From assembly GCF_933775445.1 (NCBI RefSeq), contig NC_065873.1, forward strand, positions 21,204,001 through 21,268,000: 64,000 nucleotides of DNA, given 5' to 3'. Shown here piece after piece: positions 11,063 to 23,080 of the stretch (the stretch's first letter is position 1; each line of letters starts with the position of its first letter). Below the pieces are notes generated by a model. The model did not search any database. It was not told the DNA's origin and was given only the letters and a program-made list of their open reading frames with translations. Made by a program: the position numbers and the translations under genes. This stretch comes from Argentina anserina. Taxonomy: Eukaryota; Streptophyta; Magnoliopsida; Rosales; Rosaceae.

Positions 11063-11901
11063 TAGGAAATAAGGAGTTGCAATGCTGTCTTTGCGTGCCA
11101 AACTTGCAAATAGTATATAAGTCGATGATTGCAAAGAAAGCAAAATGGTAGTATCAAAAAAAAAAAAACAAGAAGAAGAAAGAAGTAGGATCCTTAAGAG
11201 ACTAGGTTTTTCTTCTTTATTTCTTCGTTTAATGGATTGAATGAATCGTTGTCCTTGTCAATTTCTTCTTCCGTTACCCAACATATTTGACAAGAATTTC
11301 ATGTAACTACAGATTGTAAATTATCATCCCTTCCTCCTCATAGTCAAATTCTAATTGGCCCTTTCCGGCTTCTTTACTTTCTGTGTAAACCAACCGCTGT
11401 TGCAGGATCAGGCTGTCATATGTGTTTTGAGAACTCAACAGGTATCAGTATTTATTTTCATCGTTTGCTGCAACAGTTGTTATTCATTCGATCTTGTAAA
11501 GTGTTTGTTCTGTTTTCATTCTCTCTACTATTGCCATGATCAATTGATCATTGATATCTGAAATTTCTTTCATCACTTTAATCTATTTTAACTTTGAATA
11601 TGATATGATCGTGGCAAAACTTCGAATCCACTCTAAAAAAAAGTTGTAGTACTATTTTATGCCCTTGTTGAGATAGTCTAGGTAGTAATTGCTGCATATT
11701 ATATGAAATTACCATATTCAATGGGCTAGTGTTATTTATTCCAACAACACAGACATATAGTGTAAAAATAATAGTGCTAAGGTTTTTACAGGATCTGCAT
11801 GTTATTTGTTCATCAAAAATTATTGGTGATTGTCTTCTATGTCCCTAATTTTGACATACAATAATTTCAAGAGCAGCAGATATCGCTACAAGCCTACAAT
11901 A

Positions 11902-12891
11902 ATGTCAGAAGTGAATCAAAGGCAATGGTCCGATCTTCCTTCTGAACTTATCTCAGAGATAGCAGAGCGTCTAGGACCAGTGGAGGTTGTGAGATTCCGC
12001 AGCGTTTGTCAGGCATGGAATTCTGCTTCTTCGGTAGCTTCAGCTAAAATTGAATCTGTAGAAACCTATGAACCATGGTTTATTCATTACGGGTTCGATG
12101 ATGATTCTGATCAATGCCAGCTGGTAACTACTGAAAATGGCATCATTACCATGAGTCTTCCACAACTGGATGCAACCACAACTTGCATTGCATCATACCA
12201 AGGATGGCTTCTTGTATTCAAACAAGGCGGATCAATGTTCTTCTTTCATCCCTTCTCAAAAACAAAGATAGACATTCCCAAGTTCCCATACTCCGAACTT
12301 TCGGACCATGTTGCAGCATTTTCATCTCCCCCCACTTCTGCTGATTGCGCTGTTTGCCTCATCAGGCGTAGCACTAGTAATGATGATCAGTTGGATCTGA
12401 ATCTACTTCGCCGCGGAGGAGGTAATGAATGGAAGCATTACAAGATTGACTGTCCCCAATGGTACATTGATATAATCAAATATGCGGGTTATGGTAAAAT
12501 AGGAGAATTCTACTTTTTCGACGACAAAGATCAACATATCTCCTTCAAGGTTCCTAGAGAAAACAAAAAAGTTAGCTGGCACGCTTGGACAACTAGAGTG
12601 ACTTCTGCTCTGACAGAGATTCCAGCGGGAGCATACTACCGTTCCAAGACTTATTTCACGGAAGCTGAAATGTTAAACAAGCTTGGCTTGCCTGCTGATG
12701 AGGATGTTCTATTTTCGATTTGCGGGACACAAACGGAGCTAAATGATTTCGACAAGTTTATCTTTGATGAAAATTATGAATTCATTAAAACTAGTGATCA
12801 TCCTGAAGAATCCAAGAGACAACGAAAGTTCAAAGGCGTATGGATCTACCCAAGATTCTATCAAACCTCTCTAAAAGAGCAGAGATGGTAA
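11902..12891 (+). CDS. F-box protein with DUF295 domain
   Basis: Encodes 329 residues from the ATG at 11902. An in-frame ATG at 11830 would add 24 residues. The 11902 start is preferred because the paralog at 15436 aligns only from this region (both read QWSDLP shortly after the start). Residues 9-50 form an F-box (WSDLPSELISEIAERLGPVEVVRFRSVC), which binds SKP1 in SCF ubiquitin ligases. The rest is a DUF295 domain ending in the family motif KGVWIYPRFY, a probable beta-propeller for substrate recruitment. SKIP23-like F-box proteins have this architecture. The ORF is intact with no intron in the coding part. The substrate is unknown. Confidence 0.9.
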   Translation: MSEVNQRQWSDLPSELISEIAERLGPVEVVRFRSVCQAWNSASSVASAKIESVETYEPWFIHYGFDDDSDQCQLVTTENGIITMSLPQLDATTTCIASYQGWLLVFKQGGSMFFFHPFSKTKIDIPKFPYSELSDHVAAFSSPPTSADCAVCLIRRSTSNDDQLDLNLLRRGGGNEWKHYKIDCPQWYIDIIKYAGYGKIGEFYFFDDKDQHISFKVPRENKKVSWHAWTTRVTSALTEIPAGAYYRSKTYFTEAEMLNKLGLPADEDVLFSICGTQTELNDFDKFIFDENYEFIKTSDHPEESKRQRKFKGVWIYPRFYQTSLKEQRW

Positions 12892-12899
12892 TCTAATTG

Positions 12900-14425
12900 T
12901 GTGCTTTGCTTTCATCTCTGCCACCATTTACATTGTAGTAAACTTAACGAGATGCATGGCTATCTTGTTTTTTTTCTTTTCCCAATCTGATATGATATTT
13001 AGCAACGGAATTTAAATTTTTCATTCTTTTTTTTTCCTAGTCATGAAATGAGATCACACCCTTTTTCTTCGATTCAGTATGAAATTCAGATTCAGATATT
13101 CAGTACAATACAGTATTTGTAAAGATAAATGTCCACACAAGAACGAAAATAGAACAATACTTGCAGCGGCAGCCCTAACCCCAATTAGGACACTAAGATG
13201 AATAAGATCACAACAGCGAACGTACGTCTACTTATCTTACACTAAGATGAATAAGATCAAACTAAGAATCTGGTACGTTTTGAAAGTAAGATTTTTAATG
13301 TGTTGGAAATCAAACGTCATCTTTTGAAATTGTTCAGAGAGTCTACCGTGCACTTTTTTCATCATTACAAGAAGCATCACGATATGTCTATTTTCTCTAT
13401 TCTTGGTATCTCACAACTGTCTGCTAATGCTAACAGCTTCATCTCGTCCTTTAATTAAGGGTTTATTAGCTGAGGATTTGCTATTTACTAGAGGTTTTTA
13501 TATTTATGATTTTGCATGTGTGAGTGTCAACATGTCGGATTGAACTTTTGTTTATCCTCTTTGTTAGAGTTTATCAAACATAGGATGTCAGGTTCTTTTG
13601 TCCCATCTTTTGTTAACTAAATAAATATTTTTTTTAAAAAAAAATCTTACAAAACGATGTTTAATTATTATTATTTTTCCTTTCAAAGGGGTTATATATA
13701 TCCTGCTTTATTATTGAAAAGAAAAAGTTTCTTGGAAAATTATGTATTTAAAATAATGGATTTTGTTTAAAGATTGTACACTACTACTGAAATTAGAACT
13801 CTGATGAGGAGTATTTACACGAAAACACATACAATATAAGCATTGCGCTTACAGTTTACACGAGACTACTTCTATAGACTTTGTTCTTCAGGAGAGCCGT
13901 GGCTTCAACTAAATCAAAAGTTAAGAGTATGTATAGCTATTCTATCTTTCAATTGTCAAACATACACAAAATCCTCTACAATTTCACACGAAATTTGCTG
14001 ATTTTTCGACGAATTTTATGTTCCTCTATCTCATCTACAATGTCAATCGTGATTCCTAAATATCATGCATGTGGTCACAAAATATATGTAATTATTATTA
14101 GGTGTTGAATTAGTCATGAATCTGCGAAGGGATAACAATATGGGAGTACAACCCGGCCGGTAATGAACTAATGATGTCTTCTCCGGATAAGAATACAGTT
14201 TTTGTTCTTATATATGATCTACTTTATAGTTTTGTTATGTTTTGTAATGTTGTCCAACTTTCTTTACAATTGTGCCTTCACTCTTGATCCCTATTAATAG
14301 AACTATCTGCAATTCAAGTTTGTTTAACCAGCATGATTCAATTGTTTAACTCAGGGTCGGAGGTCCTTGTTAGTTCATAACCCTAATTTACGACCTAATG
14401 CAGATGCATACATACGTTCTTTTAG
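12900..14425. other. intergenic between the F-box paralogs
   Basis: AT-rich sequence. A short duplicated phrase (ACACTAAGATGAATAAGATC) occurs near 13190 and 13239. No supported gene; the 75-codon ORF at 13881 resembles nothing recognised. Confidence 0.5.
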
Positions 14426-14433
14426 TTGGATGT

Positions 14434-15287
14434 AGGGGTGGGCACGGGATGAGACTAATCCTGAGTCACGTCCCACTCATTAAATTCGGGACGGAATTGA
14501 GACGAGATTTGTGTTTTTAAAAGTTTGTCTCATTCGGGATCGGGATGGGACCGGCCATATCCCATATTCCTGGACTTTAAATAATAAGTACTAAATTTAT
14601 TATAAATAAAATTTTAGTATGAATTATTGTAATAGAAGAAACATATAGATGAGTTAAATTATTATAAAATTAAATCATTCGAATTATAGCGTTATAGATA
14701 TTGTACATAAAAATTCTACTTCGATACTATAAGTTTAATTATTATAAAATTAAATCATTCGAATTATAACGTTATAAATGTTGTACATAAAAATTCTAGT
14801 GTTATCATATAAGAGAAACATGTATTATTATAAATTGTATATAAGATTATATAGATTTTGATTGCTAAGTTCATAGAAATTTACAATATACAAATCGTCT
14901 TTATTTATATTATATAACACGAACCATATATTAATGAGAAAATTAACCAGGACTTGTTTATCTTTAGGAAATGAACCAAGGTCCAAGATTCATTCTTTAA
15001 ACTTAGTCATTTTCTTATCAAATGCATCTAAGGTGTTCTCATAAATTATAAATGTATGATGATGATAAAATATTTGATGGTTGAAATTCAAATGAAATTT
15101 AAAGTGGGACGAGATGAAGCATGATAGAAATTATTCGTCATACGTCCCACGTCCCATGTCCCGTCCCACTATTATGAAACAGGACGAGATCGAGACAAAA
15201 CAGACGTTTTTAGACTTTCGTCTCATCCCATCCTTATGAATTTCGGGATTAATGGATCGAGATTCGGCTTTTTATGCCCATCCCTAA
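14434..15287. mobile_element. hAT-type non-autonomous element (854 bp)
   Basis: The left end AGGGGTGGGCACGGGA and right end TGCCCATCCCTAA are inverted repeats of the common hAT form. An 8-bp duplication TTGGATGT lies at 14426-14433 and 15288-15295. Sub-terminal GGGACG/CGTCCC-rich stretches mirror each other and the centre is AT-rich. There is no ORF for a transposase. The exact end is uncertain by 1-2 bases. Confidence 0.75.
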
Positions 15288-15435
15288 TTGGATGTGCTTG
15301 CTGGAACTGTAATTCTTCCTACTGTAGGTCATAACATATACTAGACATCTAGCTTGAAATAATTCTTCTAATAAAAGAGAATAATGTGATGTGTTTATGT
15401 TGTTTTGAAGCAGAACACAGGAGCAAGCCCTAGCG

Positions 15436-16386
15436 ATGACGGACCAGAGAATAATGTGTATGTCGCAATGGTCTGATCTCCCTCTTGATCTTCTATCTTC
15501 AATTGCAGAGTATCTAGAACTAATCGATCTTCTGGGTTTTCATGGAGTATGCAAATCTTGGCGCTCTGCTTCTTCCACGGCCTCAGGTCAATTTTCAGCA
15601 AAACCATGGTTTCTACTGTATGGGGAAAAAAACTCTGAGTGCCAGTTGCTTAGTGAAAGTGATAAAAACTACACCGTCAGTATTCCAGAGCTGGTCGGAG
15701 CAACCTGCATTGCCTCGAACCAAGGATGGTTGCTCGTATTGCAAGAAAGCTCGGGTTCAATGTTCTTCTTTTGCCCCTTCTCTCGTGCGAAAATAGACCT
15801 TCCCAACTTCCCTGCTTCACAACTGTCGGACCATGTTGCAGCATTTTCATCTCCACCTACTTCCCAAGATTGCACCCTCTGTGTTATTAGCCGTGGCGAC
15901 AATGATGAATGGGAGCTCAATTTACTTTGCCATGGAGCCGATGAATGGACCAAACACAACTATGGTTACAAAGGGTATAAGATAAAAGCAATCAAAGGTG
16001 CTGCTTATCACAAAAAGGACGAAGAGTTTTACTTTTTTGATCGAGATAAGCCAGAAAACAAGTTAATCACCTTTAGAACTGAGAACCAAAAATGGGACTG
16101 TTACAGAATCGTTTCTCGTGGAGCATCAAATGTGCCCTCATCTCTACCATTCAGGTATGACACGGATTACTCTTTGCGAAAGAACTTGAAGGAAAAGCTC
16201 GAGTTGGCAGGGAATGTTTCAATTTCTACTTGTGGGACACAAATTCGGACCGGTGGCGAACTTATTTTTAATGAGAGTATTACTCTTAATGTTGCTGAAG
16301 ATAAAAAATCCGAAGGGCGTCAACTTAAAGGGGTTTGGATCCACCCAAGATTCCATAAAATCTCTTCAAATGAACACAGTTGGTAA
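15436..16386 (+). CDS. F-box protein with DUF295 domain (paralog of the 11902 gene)
   Basis: An intact 316-residue ORF. The F-box is at residues 11-45 (WSDLPLDLLSSIAEYLELID...VCKSWRSAS). The DUF295 region shares long blocks with the upstream paralog, notably LSDHVAAFSSPPTS, GWLLV-SGSMFFF-PFS and KGVW-HPRF-. The two genes are in direct orientation 2.5 kb apart, so they are a tandem duplication later separated by the hAT-type element. An in-frame ATG eight codons downstream (MSQWSDLP) is an alternative start. Predicted role: substrate receptor of an SCF ubiquitin ligase, target unknown. Confidence 0.9.
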   Translation: MTDQRIMCMSQWSDLPLDLLSSIAEYLELIDLLGFHGVCKSWRSASSTASGQFSAKPWFLLYGEKNSECQLLSESDKNYTVSIPELVGATCIASNQGWLLVLQESSGSMFFFCPFSRAKIDLPNFPASQLSDHVAAFSSPPTSQDCTLCVISRGDNDEWELNLLCHGADEWTKHNYGYKGYKIKAIKGAAYHKKDEEFYFFDRDKPENKLITFRTENQKWDCYRIVSRGASNVPSSLPFRYDTDYSLRKNLKEKLELAGNVSISTCGTQIRTGGELIFNESITLNVAEDKKSEGRQLKGVWIHPRFHKISSNEHSW

Positions 16387-16399
16387 TTCAGAATGTGCT

Positions 16400-17183
16400 A
16401 GCTGATTAGAACGTCGATATTGTTTTAGTTTTGATTTTTCAACTTAAGGATTCCGTATTCCATGCTCCATTTTTAAGTTTGAACGTTTTAGTTGTTATTG
16501 AGCTTTATTGGTAGTTCTATCAAATGATCCTGAACTGAATTTAGTTGTTTTTGATGCTGTTCAACTTATTTTCAATTAAATACGAATATATAACACCAAT
16601 CTAGGGTGGATAGAAGAAGCCATAGTACATTTTACAATCAGACATCAATTCAGTCGAACAAGAGCTTGTTCTGGTAATGAAATGAACCTTTGGGCCGGAC
16701 ATGGCAGATTTATCTTGATTGATGAGAACATGGCGAGTCCGGCGACCCTCATAGGTTTTACCCTCATAGTTTTTATGCTTATTTAAAAGTTTTGTTATAT
16801 TTACTGACTTCTATAATCAGCAGCTTTATGGCTTGTGGGGGAATAAATTTTCAGAGCGGAGTGCAGAAAACTTTTTAATTTAAATGGGCCGTTTTGCGAT
16901 AGGGAATGTTGATTAATCTTCACGGCGAAGAGAAATCTCATCGCGGCCCAGTGGATTCTAATAAGGGTACAAAGCGAGTCAAATCATCCCGCAGTTAAAT
17001 AGTTGTGGTTGTAACGGGCTGCGGAGAATCTCTTCATGGGCCAACTGAGCTTGGTAAATCTCCTCGCGGCCGAAGTGAGTTCTGATTAAATCTTGCAACA
17101 GATAAATTGGGCCACGAATGGATTATGCTGAAAAACTTATGAAGATTGAGCCAAGCTTACTTAGAAAGTAGTGAGGGGGTTGT
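16400..17183. other. intergenic, diverged repeat-like sequence
   Basis: Between 16890 and 17100 the phrase TCTC-TCGCGGCC occurs repeatedly in varied form, suggesting an old degraded repeat. No gene or clear element boundary was found. Confidence 0.4.
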
Positions 17184-17191
17184 CTACCCAT

Positions 17192-17855
17192 AGGACTGTA
17201 AGTAGTCTCAAGCCGCTTGAGTTTGACTCGTGTTCGCCTGGTTTTTAGTTCATTCGGCTTAAATTTGTAAAGTTAAATGGCCGAGTTTGAGCTCAATATT
17301 TAGTCTGATCTTGAAAATGAGCCGAGCAAACAACAAGTATTCGACTCGTTCAACTCGTTTAGCTCGTGAGTTATCTCAGACTTGTTAAAAATTTGGCTCA
17401 TTTATTAATTAAAATTGACTTATTAACTTTTATAGTATATATAAAGTATAATTTTTATATGAAATATAATATTAGTTCGAAAAAGCTGAAAGATTTATTT
17501 ATAGAATAATTAGTTAAAGACTTTAAGTGTTATAACAAGTTTAATTTGTTATTTTTAGTTTATTACAAATAAAAGAGATTTCGTGTGATACAATGACGTT
17601 AGATTTTGAATTTTCTTTTTAATTTCTAAATTTTAAAATTAAAATTTCATATGATTCAAGCCGGCTCAATTCGAGTTCGATTTTATCTAATAAAATGAGC
17701 CAGTCCGAGCCCAGCTCGAGCTTTTTCAAGCCGAGTTGAGCTTGAACATGAGCACAAAAATCAAATTTTAGTCCGGCTCTAGCTCGATCGAATGAAAATG
17801 AGTCAAACATGAATAACCTAGTATTCGGCCCGGCTCAGCTCATTTACACTCCTAA
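17192..17855. mobile_element. hAT-type non-autonomous element (664 bp)
   Basis: The left end AGGACTGTAAG and right end TTTACACTCCTAA are imperfect inverted repeats. A perfect 8-bp duplication CTACCCAT lies at 17184-17191 and 17856-17863. Sub-terminal GAGCTCGAG/GGCTCG-type motifs occur in both halves and the centre is AT-rich. There is no transposase. Confidence 0.7.
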
Positions 17856-17960
17856 CTACCCATGATGTTAAGAATGGGGGATTGAGGATCCCCTCGCGCA
17901 AGACTCACAGTCGAAGTATACCATGACGCGCGCGTGATGAGGAACGTAACGATGTACCTT

Positions 17961-17968
17961 TATAAATA
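17961..17968 (+). promoter_or_regulatory. TATA-like box ahead of a short ORF
   Basis: TATAAATA is followed by a 91-codon ORF at 17982-18257 that I cannot assign to a family. It could be the remnant of a gene cut off by the Harbinger derivative beginning at 18347. The evidence is composition and position only. Confidence 0.25.
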
Positions 17969-18346
17969 GAGCCGGAACTAAATGTTGAAGGACACGAAAA
18001 AAAATCAGAAAACAGCCATAGCAACTCACTTCATCAAGCACCATATCCAAAATCCTTTACCCTCAAACATTCAATTAGCTCAAAGTTTTAGTAGTCCTCG
18101 TTGTTCTCTAGTAAACTTCATTCCTGTTGAAACTGATAGAAGTTGGCGAAGAGATATCCTCACGAATTTTTCTGCATCAACATGGCTTAATAGTGTAACT
18201 CCTGGAATAAACAGCTCCGGCTTTGTGCACGGAATAAACTTGCCAAACTCAGCCTAATCCCTAAAAAAATAACATAGAACATGGAACCCGCAGGTGGTTT
18301 AATAGCCTGTGTTCACATTAAATCTCAAGTCATTCATAGTTTTAGG

Positions 18347-19267
18347 GGGGTGTATTCAACTAGGATTCTATAAGATTTTATTGTATTTGAAGAATCTTTT
18401 GAAATCTTGTGGTATTCAATTAAGATTTAAAATAATCCATTGAAATCTCAAGGTATTCAATTAAGATTTCAAAAACTCCTATGAATTCTGGTGGTATTCA
18501 AAAATCGATTGATTTTGAATGATTTCATTTATTAGTTGATTTTGTTGGATTTTGAAGTATTTTTACACTATATCATGCTTGTTAGAAATCAAGCATCTAG
18601 ACATGAGATTTTGATGTATTCTCTTTCTCTCTCAATAAGATCGAAAATTTTATGTTCTTAATTATGTGTTTTATTTTAATTGCTCAAATCAATACATATG
18701 AATGTTTGTTATTGCTTGACATGTATGCATAAAGGATGTCGTTCCGATGAATTTTCTCCTGAAATAGAAAATGATGAAGAACTTGATATGGAAGACGAGA
18801 ATCTTGAACTACTTTCTCAAAGTCAACTACAACAAAGAGCAAAGGCTAATGCTTGGAGACTTAATATTGCTGAAGCTATGTGGGAAGATAGACCACGGAA
18901 TGGTAATAATGAAAGTCAAGAAGATAACAATGATATTGAAGGCAATGCGAATGAAAATAATGAGGACAATGCGAATGAGAGGGATCATGAAGACTATGAT
19001 GACAATGAGGTCGGAATGGATGAGTATGCAGCCTGTTAAAAAAACCAACTTATTAATTCTCAATATTCTATATTTTATTATTTAATAATAATATATAAAT
19101 CATACATGCACTTGTGAAATCCAAGTAAATTAAGACAAATCTGGTAAATACAATACAATGAAATCTGGCTGAATCTATGTGGAGTTGAAATAATCTATGG
19201 ATTTTCAGAATCCATTGATTATAATAAATCAATCAGAATCATTTGAAATCAGAGTTGAATACACCCC
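18347..19267. mobile_element. PIF/Harbinger-type derivative with transposase remnant
   Basis: The ends GGGGTGTATTCAACT and AGTTGAATACACCCC are a perfect 15-bp inverted repeat of the form common in Harbinger-type elements. Several internal copies of TATTCAATTAAGATTT-like sequence follow the left end. A clear TTA duplication is not seen on both sides: TTA precedes the left end, ATG follows the right. Confidence 0.65.
18680..19039 (+). pseudogene. C-terminal fragment of a Harbinger-type nuclease or its partner
   Basis: A 119-codon ORF inside the element at 18347-19267. It contains ANAWRLNIAEAMWED, resembling the W-R--IA--MW tail of plant Harbinger DDE nucleases, then a highly acidic Asn/Asp/Glu tail. 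No DDE catalytic core is present, so it cannot encode a working transposase. Confidence 0.45.
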
Positions 19268-19600
19268 ATGTTATGTAGTCGACATAATTGAATACAGAAG
19301 CAATGTATTAGACAAAACCAGCTCTGTCAGTTGGTGATAATATCCAACAAGAACAAAGGTTTGCGTGTCATATGCAAAGGACCCACATACTGCCGCCCAT
19401 TTCTAAGTCTTTTCTGTCATTTTGATGATTTGATTCCTCCTCCTCACCTCATAATGTTAGTCAGCAGAAAAGACAAAAGAATAGTAAGAGCTGAACAACT
19501 GCAGAAGAAATTAACCAAAAAAAAAAACAACTGCAGAAGAAAGTGGATTGAAGCTAGAACCAGAAATTAAATCCATCTCTCTTCAACAACTAAAGGAAGT

Positions 19601-20749
19601 ATGTTCAGGGTTGGAATCAGGTTGGCTTCTCTACCGTTTTTGGTTTTCTATATTCAGTCCATAACTAATTACTACAGTTGATAGCTGTACTAGTCTTCCT
19701 CTCTGTGGTTGACATTTTGGATAAGTGAATAGTGAATTGCTAGCTATGTACTTCCTAAGATTATACTGATTTGATGAAAACATAACTGAACAGAAAACAT
19801 GTCACCTTTACAAGAGCTTTGGTTTCTCCAAGCTGCTTCAAGATGGAATATTCATCACAGAGTGGAAGGTAAGCCAATTTGACCGGATATGGTAGGAGTA
19901 GTCTCTTTGTCAATTTAATTATCTTACTGAAATGCTTGTCAAAGCAGACTTGAAGGCAAGGTAGCACTGATTACTGGAGCAGCAAGTGGCATAGGAAAGG
20001 CAACTGCATCAAAATTCATCAGCAATGGTGCCAAGGTTGTTCTTGCAGATATACAACAGCAGCTTGGCCAAGAGGCAGCAAAGGAGCTTGGTCCTAATGC
20101 CAGCTTCATCGCCTGTGATGTCACGAAAGAATCTGACATTTCCAATGCTGTAGATTTCACCATCTCTAAGCACAGCCAGCTTGATATTATGTACAGCAAT
20201 GCAGGTGTAGCTTGTCAGACTCCTCCAAGCATTGTTGACCTTGACCTGGCAGTGTTTGATCGTGTAATGAACATCAACGTGCGAGGAGTCCTGGCAGGAA
20301 TTAAGCACGCTTCCCGTGTGATGATCCCACGCAAAACTGGCTCAATTCTCTGCACGGCCAGCATCACAGGAGTAATGGGAGGACTATCACAACACACATA
20401 TTCTCTGTCCAAATTTGCTGTTGTAGGCATTGTCAAGTCTCTGGCTGCAGAGCTATGCCAGCATGGGATCCGGATCAATGGCATATCCCCATTTGCCATT
20501 CCAACACCATTTGTCATAGAAGAAATGAGTCGGATTTATTCAGGAGCTGACATCAAGAAGCTAATTGAAATTATACATAGCTCTGGCGCCTTGGAAGGAG
20601 CAAATTGTGAACCCAATGACATCGCCAATGCAGCACTTTACCTAGCTTCAGATGACGCTAAATATGTTAGTGGCCATAATTTGGTTGTAGATGGAGGTTT
20701 TACATCTTTCAAGACTTTGAATTTCCCTGCACCAGATCAGGTGCATTAA
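19601..20749 (+). CDS. short-chain dehydrogenase/reductase (xanthoxin dehydrogenase/momilactone-synthase type)
   Basis: Three exons, 19601-19620, 19794-19868 and 19948-20749, join in frame to 298 residues. The first two junctions are my best fit and less certain than exon 3. The protein is a classical SDR with Rossmann motif TGAASGIG (41-48), Asp66 after beta-2 (NAD preference), CDV (88-90), SNAG (115-118), and catalytic Ser170, Tyr183 and Lys187 in YSLSK. It ends with a typical GHNLVVDGGF segment. The first ~30 residues are basic and Ser-rich and could be an organelle signal. Related plant enzymes oxidise xanthoxin (ABA2) or terpenoid and phenolic alcohols, but the substrate cannot be told from sequence. 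Confidence 0.85.
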
Positions 20750-20958
20750 GCATTCCATGTCAAAATTTGTAATGCAAATAACAAAGTCCCCTATTTAAAC
20801 AACTTCCTAGTTCTACCATTGTATGAAGATTCACAGAGATTAAAGAAACAAGCTAAATCCGCAAGCAACATTGAATTATCAAAGTTTACTAGTACATACC
20901 AAATGGCAAGGATAATTCTAGTGATCGAAAAGCGAAAACCTTGAATGGGTCTTGACAA

Positions 20959-21608
20959 CTAGGCCTGCTCTATCTTTTGAGCAATCAAACTAACAGCTGC
21001 ATTGGCTGTTGAGAAAGCCCCATGAAAGCTTTCCTGATAAGAAATGGTTTCCAATTCCATTGCCATCTTCAACGAAATCTCACCAATTCAGTCTGTTTCT
21101 CAAGCAAAGCCTTATAGTATGATTGAGCAGCAATCTTGCTGATCTCCACATTGGTTGGTTCTGGGCAGTACTCATCATCCAACCACTTATGCAAAGTCAC
21201 CCTTAGCCACTCTGATTCCTACATCCATTCAAAAATCAAAACAATCAAACCAACACTGAAAAAAAACTTCAACTTTGTAAATTACAAGAGGGGTATTGAC
21301 CAAATTGAATGTCATATACCTCCAAGGCCGTGGAAGGGACCAAGTAATGTTCTGGGACAGTCAAGTTCTGAACTTGGGCATCTGGGTCTTCTTCTTCATC
21401 CATTTGGGTTTCTGGGTTTGAAGCAGACTGAGATCTTAAGAGCTGTTTCTGACTGGAAAAGAACACTCTTTTTGACAATTGGATGCGATGGAACCAAGAA
21501 ATTGAATACGGGTACAGCAGGATTGGTTCTAGCTGGAATGTTATTGCAAGAGTGACAATTGAACTTTGGAACACCTGTGATTATTCGAGCAGCATACAAG
21601 GATTTCAT
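20959..21608 (-). pseudogene. conserved plant protein of unknown function, reading frame broken
   Basis: Two exons, 21320-21608 and 20959-21218. The conserved part reads DEEEDPDAQVQNL...ESEWLRVTLHKWLDDEYCPEP...SYYKALLEKQTEL, then in another frame EISLKMAMELETISYQESF, ending IAQKIEQA and a stop at 20959. Near 21075 a single G seems to be missing (TTGGTGAG where TTGGGTGAG keeps the frame), which would put a stop four codons on. A second frame change is needed near 21410-21470 if translation starts at MKSLYAAR (21608); alternatively it starts at 21574 in the downstream frame. The N-terminus could be a plastid transit peptide. Either a decayed gene or a sequence with indel errors. Confidence 0.6.
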
Positions 21609-21639
21609 GGTTTTCGATGGCGGGAAATAAACTAAAGAG

Positions 21640-22045
21640 TGTTTCTTTGCCTTGAATTCACAAAGGTGAGCTTTTTAATGGTTTTGGGGCTGCAACGTTT
21701 TGGTTCTTTTGGATGAGACTCTGTGGGGACCACAAACACCCGACCCGACCCGGTTAATGAATTGCTGAAGATGGCTTAAATCAGTTAAATCATATCTATG
21801 CCATTACCAGAAAATCATATTCAATCAGTTATACAATGAGAAAAGGTTTCAACTTCTCTCTGGAATTTATTCACTTGCAGAACAAAAGCATCCTCTAGAG
21901 AATACAGATTTGTACAATGGGTAGCTGCACATTTAGTTTGTAAAGGTTACACTGACACATTATGCAAACGATAACACTAAAAATAGGCCTTGACGCAGGA
22001 GTGTTTATTGAGACGCACTTTCCCTTTGATATGAACAGATGAAGA
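21640..22045. other. intergenic, no gene recognised
   Basis: Sequence between the divergent start of the small conserved gene and the end of the ARF locus. Nothing identifiable. Confidence 0.5.
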
Positions 22046-23080
22046 AAAACTTAAAGGGATGTTGCATTCGGTGATTCTGGATTCAGATTGTCGATTTCTT
22101 GATCCTTAGGACAGATGAAAATTTTGCACACCATTGACAGGAATTCGCTGCGTCTGTAAAGTGAATACTGAGTTAGTATAGATCACACCTATGGGAGATA
22201 GATGATAGAGTGGAACAGAAATGAAAAACTTGAAGACAAAGTTTGGGTTCAAGTTCTTTACTGCCACAGATAATCTCCTATGGGCATTATATCTCCTTCA
22301 TCGTCCATGTAAGTTATCTGCCATCCATTGCTTCCGTCAATCAACCTTCCTTCAAAATCAAACATTTGATCGAGCTCAGATATAAGGTCGCCAAACCCAT
22401 CAAAGCGTGTGAGGTCCACCGATCTTCCATGCTTGAACACCTGAAAGCTGTTGACGTGTTAACTACACTAGCTTCTACATATCAACTCAATCGTATGAGG
22501 ATACTAATTGCTTTAAACTTAAGTCAGTTGAGTGCATATGCATTCTGGTGCCAATGCAACTTAAAATATGCAAACATCATTCTTCATGTGAACAACTTTT
22601 GCACATAACTACGCCAGACACAGATCACTGTGAGTTGGTTGAAATTACTTGAAGACCAATGCAAGTAGCTAGAATCACCTAAAGCTATTGTGAATATTTT
22701 AGTAAGCATGTGCAATAGAAGTTATCCAATTGGCAGCAATTTATCTTTAAATAAGTTACCTGCCAAGACAGCCAGAAGGAAGCTTCATATTAGATTTCCC
22801 TTTATGCAACTCCTGTTGCTGACAGAACAACATTTCTTGCTTTGTGTATCAGAAAGAACACAAGAAATACTCTTAGATGTTTCTGAAAGCTGGACTGTTT
22901 CAGAAACACTAGACTGAGAAATTGGAGGAATAGAACAAGGACTTGAAAGTTCAGTAAAATTGGCAACTTGTGGTGAAGGGAGCTCTGAGTGACTGTTATC
23001 TAGATTGACTCCAAAAAGCTTAAGGGTATTTGGTGGAATAAATGGTTCTCGAGTCTCACTCCTCTGTTTGGAGGTTCTTA

